From Dactylorhiza incarnata (Eukaryota > Streptophyta > Magnoliopsida > Asparagales > Orchidaceae), in NCBI GenBank assembly GCA_033032865.1, contig JAWHQI010000524.1, positions 857,639-921,638 on the forward strand: 64,000 bases of DNA, read 5' to 3'. The notes under the pieces were generated by a model that worked only from the letters and a program-made list of their open reading frames with translations, was not told where the DNA came from and ran no database searches. Both the position numbers and the translations under genes were made by a program. Below are positions 1 to 9,076 of this stretch, one piece after another (the first letter of the stretch is position 1; every line of letters starts with the position of its first letter).

Positions 1-783
1 CTTGCTGTCGGCAATGTAGACATCTAGCAAAACCTGAAGGGAAGAGCACCGATTTTCTCCAAAGCTGAATGGGAGTTTTCTGAAATGAAGATGAGCAGTT
101 GCTGAAATCGCAGACCTGTTTTCACCCTTGCTAACGATTTTTGGTATGAAGGGGATAATAGGCATGAGAATAGACTTAAGGTGGCATTTAGTTGGGCTTA
201 TGGCCTACGGTGTGGTAGAGCCAAATTGGAGTTTTTCGTATAAGCGACGTTTGGTTTGGCTGATAGCAGAAACTCCATTTATTAATAAACGCTACTTATG
301 ACTATCCCTCAACCGTGCCTTGAAACCCTGGCTGACCGCAGCTGCCGCGGTTTTGACGAACTCCCGCGAAGCGCTTCCTCCCGTGAACTCCCGCGAGGCG
401 TTTCCTTCCTCATTCTTCTCCCCTTCTCCCCCAGCTGTGGTTTCGATGGACTTCCGGGTGAAAACCGCTGGCGGGTCCAGGACCATCCAAATCATCGGCA
501 CCCCGATCGCGAGCCCTTCTTCCTCCCTGTGAAACCCTAAGCCATCCTCCTCATCCAAGCCCTCTTCCGCAGTCCACGATCTGTAAAAAGCCCTCTTCCA
601 GATTGCGATGACTCTACTATCGTCGACATGGATCTGTAAAAAGCCATCCTCCTCATCATCGAAAATCTAACATGAATATTCAGTATGATTTATATATCAT
701 TAACTAATATCAAGATAATATTTTATGATTCTTCTAAAGATGGTCAAGGATAACTACAGGAATCTAACTTCATCATATGAACT
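1..783. other. Unassigned 5' flank
   Basis: No gene could be supported here. Positions 295-560 are markedly GC-rich compared with the AT-rich surroundings and give overlapping short ORFs on both strands, but no recognisable domain. A phrase around 'gatctgtaaaaagcc' occurs twice (about 580-595 and 630-650), next to repeated 'catcctcctcatc' words. This suggests a small duplicated or captured fragment. If the RST1-like gene is real, this stretch lies in an intron upstream of the first visible exon. Confidence 0.4.
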
Positions 784-799
784 CTAGAGTGAGTAATCA
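784..799. repeat. Target-site duplication, left copy (LINE)
   Basis: The 16-base word ctagagtgagtaatca is found here and again exactly at 1510-1525. The two copies bracket the LINE fragment precisely, as expected of a target-primed reverse transcription insertion. Confidence 0.85.
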
Positions 800-1509
800 A
801 ACAACTACAACAATACTCAAGTCTTTATCCCACTATAGTGGGGTCGGCTATATGGATCCTTTGTCGCCGTTGTGCCCTATCTTTAGTCATAATCTCACTA
901 ATGCCTAAGTACATCATGTCTTTCCTTATAGTCTCATTCCAAGTCTTTATTGGTCTACCCCTCCCCCGTTTAACATTCCTAGTGACTAAACTCTCACAAC
1001 GCCTAACATGTGCCTCTAATGGTCTCCTTTGTACGTGTCCAAACCATCTTAGTCGTGCTTCTCTCATCTTCTCTGCAATTGGTGTCACTCATGTCTTACC
1101 CCTGATACATTCATTCCTAATTTTATCCAGTCTCGTGTGTCCACACATCCACCTAAGCATTCTCATCTCCGCAACTCTTATTTTTTGCTCATGTACACAA
1201 TTCACTGCCCAACACTCAGAACCATAGAGCATCGCTGGTCTAATTGCAGTACGGTAAAACTTGCCTTTAAGTTTTAATGGTATTTTATGATCACATACGA
1301 TCCCTGACGCGCCTCTCCACTTCAACCAACCTGCTTGGATTCTATGTATCACATCTTTATCAACACCTCCATCTTTTTGAACTATCGATCCAAGATATTT
1401 AAAGCACTCACTGCGGGAAATATCTTGATCACCCAACTTAATAACGAAGTCATCCGTCCTTACACTACTAAATTTAAGCTTCATATGCTCCGTCTTCGCT
1501 CGGCTCAAC
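800..1509 (-). pseudogene. 5'-truncated LINE, reverse transcriptase C-terminal part
   Basis: Minus-strand reading from about 1507 gives the 3' end of a plant non-LTR (LINE) reverse transcriptase ORF. Recognisable landmarks are FKYLGSIVQKDGGVD, TAIRPAMLYGSECWAV, RMLRWMCGHTR and RLRWFGHVQRR, ending with an 'IHIADP'-type tail. One frame runs through both halves but is broken by an in-frame TGA at about 1089-1091. Catalytic RT motifs are missing because the copy begins downstream of them. The 3' end on the minus strand is a TTG/GTTG-rich tail rather than poly-A, typical of many plant LINEs. The exact flanking duplication shows this is a dead-on-arrival insertion and not part of a longer element. 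Confidence 0.88.
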
Positions 1510-1525
1510 CTAGAGTGAGTAATCA
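1510..1525. repeat. Target-site duplication, right copy (LINE)
   Basis: Exact second copy of the 16-base word at 784-799, immediately next to the truncated 5' end of the LINE. Confidence 0.85.
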
Positions 1526-2186
1526 TGAAGAAAAAAATATTACAAAGCAAGAACATGGACTCGGGTTTTGAGTGACTTTTATCCTTGTTATCTTGGGTTT
1601 ACCCTCCTGAAATATGTTTTTTTTATATTTTTTGTGTTGGTTATTATTTTATGCAAAAAAAATTCTCCCAAAACTCCGTTTTGTATTCAAACAACTTTTT
1701 CAAAACTCTGTTTTACAAACTCAATTTCACCTAAATAGTTTTTTAACAAAACTCTATTTTCCAGAAGCAGCACTTTTCTCAACCTCCATTTCCTATCAGC
1801 AACTTTTCATCAGCAACAGCCCAACCAAACACAGTCATAGGCTTTAATAGGGAGAGCCTATTGGAGTTACAAATTAATGGGTCAATTAATCCAATTTAAT
1901 TCCAAATTAAAATAAAGAATATGAAACTTATGAAATTAAGTAGGATTTCATCTCATGCCAAACATATGCCAAAAATTTTGTGCCAAGGGTGAGAACGGTT
2001 TCTCGTCTTGAAATTACGAGGCGATCTGACCCACCTATCACAAGCTTCGACCGTTCGCGCGACTGAATTAACGCGCGCTCGTGGGAATCAGTATCGACTC
2101 TAATTTTCGCGTACGACTCTATCGGGACGTCTCGATGAATTGAGTCTACCGAACGGAAAATTTCCAACAAAAAGAACTAAATCAGT
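1526..2186. other. Unassigned AT-rich stretch
   Basis: No gene seen. The 1600-1840 part is rich in T-runs and 'aaaactc' words. The 1980-2165 part is richer in CpG words (gttcgcgcgac, aattaacgcgcgc), like the LTR sequence of a plant gypsy element. No terminal repeats or partner copy could be found, so it is left unassigned. Confidence 0.35.
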
Positions 2187-2690
2187 CCTTTAATTTTAGC
2201 CTATGTTTGAAATAAGTCTCTAAACTTTTATTTTTTTATATTGATCCCAAAGCTTCTGGTAAATTTTGAAATAGGTCCCTAAACTAATTTTGGTTAAGTT
2301 TTTAACAGTTTTAGATGATGTGGCTGTCTTAAGGCAGTGATGTGGTGCTAACATAGATATTGAGGATTATTATTTTATTATTATGAAAATGATCAAAAAA
2401 ATATTGCAGAAAATGATTAAAAAATATTACAGAAAAATGATTAAAAAATATTACAGAAAAATGATTAAAAATATTACAGAAAATAAAAAATGATTTTATA
2501 TTAAAACAATCATCTTCAATATCCACATTAGCGCCACATCACCCCTTTAGGACTGCCACATTATCTTAAATTATTAAAAATTTAATGGAAGTTAGTCTAG
2601 GGACTTATTTCAAACTTTGCCCAAACTCTTGGGACCAACCTGAGAAAACTAAAAGTTCAGGGACGTATTGCAAACTTAGACTAAAATAGG
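2187..2690. mobile_element. Long inverted-repeat (foldback/MITE-like) element
   Basis: Two arms of roughly 150-160 bases face each other: about 2190-2345, and 2525-2690 read on the opposite strand. Shared words include 'tttgaaataagtc', 'agggac', 'gatgtgg' and 'cattaaatttttaa'-type runs. By eye the arms are about three quarters identical. The AT-rich loop at 2385-2490 contains four imperfect copies of a ~23-base unit around 'aaatattacagaaaaatgatt'. No protein is encoded. The size and structure fit a non-autonomous DNA transposon; the superfamily is unclear and no clean target-site duplication was identified. Confidence 0.6.
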
Positions 2691-2699
2691 AAGTGCAGA

Positions 2700-3240
2700 C
2701 GTGAAATGTAAGTGGACGGATTCAATTGATTCTATACTTTTACCTGTGACATGTGAAAGAGAAATTCACGTCTGCGATGGTGACATGGAGAAAGACATGT
2801 GATTCAAGGTATTCACGTCTGCGATGGTGACATGGAGAAACACCTTGAATCCGTCCACTTACGTATTCACCTGTGACACAGCTGAAGCCTCCCCTTCTCG
2901 TCAACACAGACGCAGCTTCTCGTCGACACAGAAGCTGCCTCCCGTCCCGTCGACATAGAAGCAGTCCCCCTTCTCGTGGACACAGAAGTTGCCGCAGGCT
3001 CTCGTCGACATAGCTGAAGGGGCCCTTTTTTGCTTTATTGGTGTGTGCACTAGTTAGTAACGACGACGAAAGGATGAAGGATAGGTTTCTTGACAGGGGA
3101 GTTGAAGAAGCCAGAGAACCCAGCTGCAGGAGATGAGTGGGAATCAACCCACGTGACGGTGTTCATGTGGCTTCTCAGCTAGGTTGTCCCATCGATTGCT
3201 GCCACGGTTGATGGCCTGGAGACAGTCATGGAGGTTTGAG
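2700..3240. other. Unassigned stretch with short direct and inverted repeats
   Basis: A phrase around 'ttcacgtctgcgatggtgac' occurs twice (about 2763 and 2813). 'gtaagtggacggattcaa' at 2709 is answered by its inverse near 2845. The 2880-3010 part repeats 'cgtcgacacagaagc' words several times. It abuts the copia fragment that follows and may be its degenerate LTR or leader. No gene is supported. Confidence 0.35.
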
Positions 3241-3266
3241 ACAGGCTGCGAAGTACATATGATGGA

Positions 3267-4600
3267 GTGGGAAATACTCTCAGGGTCTTCCAGGTGAAGG
3301 GAGAAATTGATGACACAGTTCAAGGTGAGAAGACTGTGCAGGAGTACGCATCTGAGTTAGAACGACTATGGGTGAACTATGACCATGCTTCTGGTGGTAT
3401 GCGTTGCAGTGACCCACAGTATAGGGCTTTCAAGATTATCGTAGAGGAGAGGACCATGAAGTTCCTGAAGGGGTTAAATGAACGGTTCGATCAGAGAAGA
3501 GCCTTACTTCTGTCAGGTACGAAGATTCCTACTCTGTCAGAGGCCATCTTGGCCATGATTCAGGAGACCCGATTCAAACTCCAGGCATGGACCGAAGATT
3601 CCGCTGCCGTAAAGTCAGCACTAGCGGCTACTGGCTCGTGTGTTCCAAGACCACGAGAGGAAACACGACAGTGCTACAACTGCGGGGAGACAGACCATCT
3701 GTTGTATGCTTGCCCCACACCACCCAAGGAGGGGGATTTGGGTGGTGGTGGTCGTGGACGTGGACGTGGTCGTGGACATGGCCAGGGTCGTGGTGGCAGA
3801 GGTGGTTATCGTGCCAATCTAGGCATTAGTGGATGTGATGAGAAGACTGGTATTATTTACACTGAGGAGGAGCAGACTCTACTAAGTATGATGAGCATAA
3901 TGGAGGGCCTTAAGTGGAAACAAGCTGGTGAAGGAAGCAAGAGTGGAACCGGTGGGCATCAGTTTCAGCTATGTATGCCCACCCTTCCAGGACATCGGAT
4001 TGGATCGTTGACTCCGGTGCTTCGCGACACGTGACAGGAGATGCGGCTGAGTTCTCCTCCTACACTCGCCTAGCTACTGTTGATAGCATCCAGACGGCAG
4101 ATGAGACTTTTCAATCAGTGGTCGGTAAGGGCACGTTCAATTGTACAGGTTCGGTAAAACTATCCAATGTCTTGCATTGTCCTTATTTTCCAGTTAGCCT
4201 TCTATCCATTAGTTCCATAATCCTTCAGCTAAAATGTGTCGTTTATTTTGATATTCCCAAGGTGACCTTCCAGGAGAAAGGGACGAGGCGGATACTTGGG
4301 ACTGGGACCTGGCATGACGGGTTACGGTATTTGGATCGGGAAGGTTGGATGCAGCTCTTATATCTATGGCGGGGGAGATAGAAGTAGGAGGAACGAAGAT
4401 GAGTGCAGAGGATATGTTTCTACTACATCACCAGCGTTTTGGGAATTCTTCTTTCAGCACTTTAGCTAGACTATTTCCTTTATTGTTTCAAAAAACAAAT
4501 CAACATAAACGTGTATGTGATGCATGCGACTTAGGCAAGCTTACTAGGAGCTCTTATGTTAGCACGGGACGAATGAGCTCTTCTTTTTTTGATGTTGGGC
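3267..4600 (+). pseudogene. Copia-type gag/protease/GAG-pre-integrase fragment
   Basis: Three frames in succession spell the N-terminal half of a Ty1/copia polyprotein. Gag is at 3267-3960, with a CCHC zinc knuckle (CYNCGETDHLLYAC, about 3673-3714) followed by an RG-repeat basic tail. Protease follows with WIVDSGASRHVTGD near 4002. The GAG-pre-integrase region starts near 4420 (LHHQRFGNSSF, CDACDLGK). Frame changes near 3970 and 4345 break the ORF. Sequence similarity to copia stops abruptly at about 4595, just where the integrase core should begin; RT and RNase H are absent, as are identifiable LTRs. This is a truncated relic, separate from copia K in intron 1 because exon 4864-4996 lies between them. 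Confidence 0.85.
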
Positions 4601-4863
4601 CTAAAATTAAATAAATAGAATGTCCAATTAAATTTCTCTAATTAAAAATCAAAACCTAAACCTAGGGTAAATCAAATAGGTAACTCGAACAAACTACTGA
4701 TCAACTTATTGTTTTAAATGAATATAAAGCTAAAACATATCTAAAATTTACCATTCATTAATACCATGTTTATAGTAACTTTCTTCATGTTTATTTGAAA
4801 AAAAAATGTGCTTTTCATTCCACTTCAATGTAAATTTCTGCAGTTGATGTGTTCTTTTTACAG

Positions 4864-4996
4864 TTTTCTGGTTGCAGCACTGTTAGTGAGATTGTTATCC
4901 GGATTTTGGCAAAAGTAAGGCTGGTTAAGGGTGGCTGCTTACCTTTTTCAGAGCTCGACAAACTTAAATATTACATATTAAATTTCAGTTTGGAAG
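4864..4996 (+). CDS. RST1-like: RST1-like (focadhesin family) gene, exon a
   Basis: Open 133-nt exon preceded by a T-rich acceptor (tttttacag, AG at 4862-4863) and followed by the donor gttagt at 4997. It encodes 44 codons plus one base, including STVSEIVIRILAK and LPFSELDKLKYYILN. The single leftover base (phase 1) joins the first two bases of exon 31844-31974 to make an in-frame glycine codon. By recollection of the family the sequence fits the helical-repeat C-terminal part of plant RST1, a large protein linked to cuticular lipid metabolism and to cytoplasmic exosome/Ski function. The match of this exon alone is weak; its support comes mainly from splice phase and order with the next two exons. 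Confidence 0.6.
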
Positions 4997-5094
4997 GTTA
5001 GTTTGCCAATCCAAAAGTGTTTTTTTTTCTAATTAGTGTAAATCGCATTGATTATTGCCGCATCAATATTTCAAGAGTATGTATAGTTGAATAT

Positions 5095-5138
5095 GTTTAC
5101 TTGTTTATTTTTCCTTTTATGTGTAACATCACGTGGTG
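5095..5138 (+). repeat. Probable 5' LTR remnant of copia K
   Basis: The words 'tttatttttccttttatgtg' and 'taacatcacgtg' closely match the start of the copia LTR at 30696-30735. The similarity ends at about 5138, where sequence leading into element D begins. This would place the 5' end of copia K here, with D inserted in or next to its LTR. Only about 44 bases support it. Confidence 0.45.
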
Positions 5139-5207
5139 ACGACGCGTATTCGGGATGATGTGTATCTATTATTACGTTGTATCTTTATTTGTCGCGCATA
5201 TAAATTG

Positions 5208-5999
5208 ATTGTCGAACATTTAATTGATTGTGATTAAATCCTACTCCTAACACATTAACTAACTAAATTATACAAGCATGAATCAACAAAGGATAAACGA
5301 AAATCCAAGATTTGATCTCCGGAATGAAGTGGAAGGAGTTTTCCCTCTACTTTGGAGCTCCAAGACATGTAGGAATGAAGAACAATGAAAATGATCAAAA
5401 GGAATCGTGGAGGATCGTCAAAAAGCCCTAAAAATTGTTATTTATAGAAGCAGGATATTGACCATGCATGCTCGTGCTTATAAGGGTGCACATGGCGTGC
5501 TTGAAGAACATAAGGAATCATTTTAGAGCAGCAGATAAATGCTCGTGCGCGGGAAAATAGTAAAATTTGTTATCAGTCCTGTTTCAGGGTAATGTTTGAC
5601 CACCAAGGAGGCCGAATCAAAAATTGTGTTCTTCATCAAAGTTGTATCCCTTGATGTGTACTTTCAATAGCCTTTTGAATTTCTAGAATCGGTGTTGTGA
5701 AGCAAAAGTTATGGTTGATCTACCAAAACTGCTCAAAACAGGATTGCACGGCGAGAAATCAGGAGCATGGGTGTGCACCATTAAGAGCACATGCATGCGT
5801 GAAGGCCAGATTTCAAAAACTTCATTTTAAAGCTCCCAAATGCATGCCAAACAATTCCTTTTGCTCCATAGGTGACCCTATATCAAAAATTGAAGACTAA
5901 ATGTAATATCACATGATTTTAGCATAAATTAGGAGTGAAATAATAGTAAAATTGAGCAAACGAAATGTCAAGATCGCTATAGAAAGTGTACATATCAAA
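5208..5999 (-). repeat. 3' LTR of element D (minus orientation, internally deleted)
   Basis: Matches the right LTR (9077-13000) from about 'gaacatttaattgattg' onwards: the shared 'acaagcatgaatcaacaaag' block, then 'aagatttgatctcc', through to the outer end TGATAT read on the minus strand near 5999. Relative to the right copy it lacks about 380 bases (equivalents of 9322-9603 plus 12171-12268). The deletion joins two copies of the short word 'aatcc', a pattern typical of illegitimate recombination. Its left edge diverges from the right LTR near 5208. Confidence 0.7.
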
Positions 6000-6035
6000 T
6001 ACCCCCAAACTTAATCGTTTGCTTGTCCCAAGCAA
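6000..6035 (-). other. Polypurine tract region of element D
   Basis: On the minus strand the internal region ends with 'aagcaaacgattaagttt' followed by five G residues, directly before the LTR start TATTTGATATG. This is the usual PPT/3' LTR junction and fixes the element's orientation. Confidence 0.65.
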
Positions 6036-8017
6036 ACCACACTCACCATCGGGGGATAAAAGAGACTAAGTATTAGCATTGAATTGAATTGAAGTAACAT
6101 TTTAGTTTCACAATTTGGAAATAAAAGAGGGGTACATTAACTAAGCAAATCAATTCCAAGATGAGATTGCAGATTCTTCACCTAAGCAAATGGAATGAAA
6201 TTTTCTAATCTAAACATACATAAGTACTTCAATCGTATGAAATGATGTATTGAGAATGCTAGACTGCCATCAGATCAGGATTCATGCACAATTACCCCCG
6301 GGAAGCCCGCAATGGAATCCACCATTGATAACGCCCATAAGCTTGCATGTCTACATCTTCCCCCACAACAACGATGGGGTCCATGTTAGAATCACTGGGG
6401 CTTAATTAGGATGAAACGTTAGGCTTAGGCTTAAGATGAGGTATTCAAAGGTAAACATGGATGGTCTATCCACTTAAGCAAGAAAATTTTTAGCTCAAAA
6501 TCAATAGTATCACCAAAAAAAGGAAATGAAGTGGACCCCCCCCCCCCCCCTAAACTTATAATAAACACATGGGTCTACTTCACATACGAGCTACACCCAG
6601 CATGATTCATAATCAATATACAAAATTTTCTTCTACCTTTTAACCAACAACATTTTTTTTCAAAAGATGGGGGTGATGAATTTTATTCTCTCATCCCCAC
6701 ACGTTGTATTCTTCATAAATTTTTCACATCAAATGGAGGGTGATGAATTTTTCTCCCCAATGCAATATTTTTTCTACAACTCATTCCAGAACAAGCATCC
6801 ATTAACACAATCAACGGAATAAACCGTGAGCCTAAAACTTAAATGTGAAGATCAAACGGCTATATATCTTTGGTGAAAATGAGAGATGGTGCTAAATCAA
6901 AATAATAGGGTTAAACTCAACGTGGCAAAGCAAAGGTGAATTGAACAGGGAATGATGCAATGGCTCAAACGATCCAAATGAACGTATAGATTCTATTCCA
7001 AACATAAATCCATCTATAAACGTCTCATAGATAGCATCAGAGCAAGTCTTAGGAATCATAATAGATTTTCCGATTATAACGGGATAAGAATTCATCTCTA
7101 CGACAGTCCACCAGACTACTATGTAAACCACAGAAATCCTTATGCCATGAATGAAATGAGAAAATTGCATTTTTTTTTTTTTACAGATTAGGACAATCTA
7201 AATCAGAATCGATCCAACATGACTAAAGTTGTTTTTTAAATACAATCAACGTGAAACTTAGAATTACGAGTAAACAATAACAAGAACTGAAAACTTCATG
7301 AATACATCACCCAAGCTGAGCTAGTATAGCTTCAAAACAGAACATTCGAAAGACATTTGAGTTAATTTTCTACAATACACAACGCATAGACAATAAAGCA
7401 TAATAAAAATAGGATGCACAAGGGAAATTGGGCAACCACAACTATCCTGAACATCCCCTCAAACTTAAAATTTGTAGTGCTCCAATGCAATTAACATGAA
7501 AAAAAATAGGCGGGGAGAAAAGGAAGGATGTTACCCAGCATGGAAGCTTGCATCCAAAGGTCTGTCAAAAGGTTAAGGGATCCATCTCCACTCCAAACAA
7601 GTTATTAAAAACTCAACCTGAAAATAAAATACAAAGAAACAAACCACAACTGCATATAGATAAAATTAACTAAAAATAATGCAGGAAAATTAAGATAACT
7701 ACTGAGTTTATTGTCTCCAGCACAACTTATTTGCATTTTATTACCGCTTTAGTTAATTGGCATTGAAAAATAGAAATGCACAAGAATTCTTAACAATTCT
7801 CACATTGGTAAATTATACCAACGCAAAAACAGTCTTCTCCTTCTCCCCAAGATCAAATTTCTATCTAGAATAAGGGAGATGGGGACGGAGTTGAAGGGAC
7901 TCATGGTATCCCTAATCAGAAAAAAATGCGAGCAACATTCGTTGCCCTAGCTTGTTGCTTCTGCAAAGCAGAGTCGATGTCATAATCACCAATGAAGGTA
8001 TCATGCAAGACATCGTC
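6036..8017. other. Non-coding internal region of element D
   Basis: About 2 kb without a recognisable protein. It contains a run of 15 C residues at 6536-6550. Only short, unconserved ORFs are present (for example minus 6892-7170), with no RT, integrase or RNase H signature. This supports calling D a non-autonomous element. Confidence 0.5.
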
Positions 8018-8596
8018 TTATAGAGGAGCAGGCAATGAAGGGGAGTTAGAAATAAAATCTAAAACAAAAATAGAGGAAGGAATACTCACAGAGGGAGTGA
8101 TCCCAGAATCACTCCCATCAAGCTCATAGCACCGATCACTGTCGGCACATTGTCCCTCCTCGCAAGCGGTGAATGAGTTGGATGGTGCATTGGTGATGAT
8201 TTGGGCTTCCTCCTCCTGTGTGGACATAGAAATCTCCTCACCCAGGAGTGCATCCTCCTAGACACGGCAAAGTACAACATTGTGCTCGTCGAGCTCAACC
8301 TGCAAAGAAATAACAACAACAATATGATCAATATGTACAAGTGTAGTATAGTCAACAAAATTAGGAGGAATGATATTAGCGGATTCAGAGAAATTATATA
8401 AACAATCCTCCAAGGATGAATCCAAATGAGGTGATGATGTAATAAGAGAAGAAATAGGCAATTCCAAGTCATCATCCGGGTCGACGACTATACTAACCAA
8501 GGTATTTGCAACACTCCCAAGAAGACAAAGAGGCACTGAAGATATCTCATCAGCATAAGAAGGCTCGTCTTTTTCTGTAGTCTTTAAATTGTTCAC
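8018..8596 (-). pseudogene. Downstream ORF of element D, unknown product
   Basis: A 112-residue minus-strand reading (8596-8258) is acidic and serine-rich (for example VDPDDDLELPISSLITSS). It continues, after a one-base frame change near 8590, from the zinc-knuckle ORF upstream. Overlapping frames (8475-8086, 8227-8018) probably continue it with further shifts. It resembles nothing I recognise beyond low-complexity retrotransposon linker sequence, and would be the C-terminal tail of a Gag-like product. Confidence 0.4.
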
Positions 8597-8864
8597 AGTC
8601 TTTCAATACGTGATCCGGGCTTTGACAAAACAAACATCGCTTTCCAGTAGGCTTCGACTTCAAAGAAGCTGAACCAGCCGGCGAAGGCGATGGTTGCATT
8701 GGAGGTGCATAATTATAATAAGTAGGTTCTCCATATGAAGAACCAAACGATGTTGATTCGACGTAGGAAGAGTCATAAGAATTATAACTATAATTTCTCT
8801 TAAGATAATCATTACTATAATGAATAAACATTCCACACCACCGACATGGTTTATAATCACCCAT
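8550..8864 (-). CDS. Small zinc-knuckle (Gag-like) ORF of element D
   Basis: 104-residue ORF starting at ATG 8864. Near its end it has one intact retroviral CCHC knuckle (CLFCQSPDHVLKDC). Near its start is a second, knuckle-like motif in which the last cysteine is tyrosine (CRWCGMFIHYSNDY). The stretch between is rich in Tyr, Ser and Asn. There is no capsid-like domain, so this is not a standard gag. It would bind nucleic acid if expressed. It lies about 200 bases downstream of the primer-binding site, the normal gag position. The reading frame shifts at the end, so it may once have been longer. Confidence 0.5.
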   Translation of the reverse strand: MGDYKPCRWCGMFIHYSNDYLKRNYSYNSYDSSYVESTSFGSSYGEPTYYNYAPPMQPSPSPAGSASLKSKPTGKRCLFCQSPDHVLKDCEQFKDYRKRRAFLC

Positions 8865-9052
8865 GTTAGCGTGGAGATGGATTCAACAAAATAACATATT
8901 TGACTCATTACACAAGTGGAGAATAAAATTAGTGCAAGCTTGTAGGTGAACACAAATAGAAAACTAAAGGATGAAATTTTAATTAAAACAAGAAATGTTT
9001 AGATTAGCCTAGATGTAATCTTTCCTAGACCTTCTTACTAAGTCCACTGCGC

Positions 9053-9073
9053 TCCCCGACAACGACGTCAAAA
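9053..9073 (-). promoter_or_regulatory. Primer-binding site of element D (tRNA-Asp type, decayed)
   Basis: The minus strand reads TGACGTCGTTGTCGGGGA, matching the TGGCGCCGTTGCCGGGGA tRNA-Asp primer site of Athila/Tat-related plant elements at all but three positions. The mismatches look like CpG-type transitions. It lies just inside the right LTR, confirming the minus orientation. Confidence 0.65.
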
Positions 9074-9076
9074 ACT

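Noticed and set aside
292..558. Overlapping 70-88-codon ORFs on both strands in a GC-rich patch
   Set aside because: Open frames in three registers at once reflect composition. No domain, splice or promoter context supports a gene.
180..1835. Possible long-range terminal inverted repeat ('gtttggttgggctg'-like words near 250 and 1825)
   Set aside because: Only short, imperfect similarity in low-complexity context; no target duplication found.
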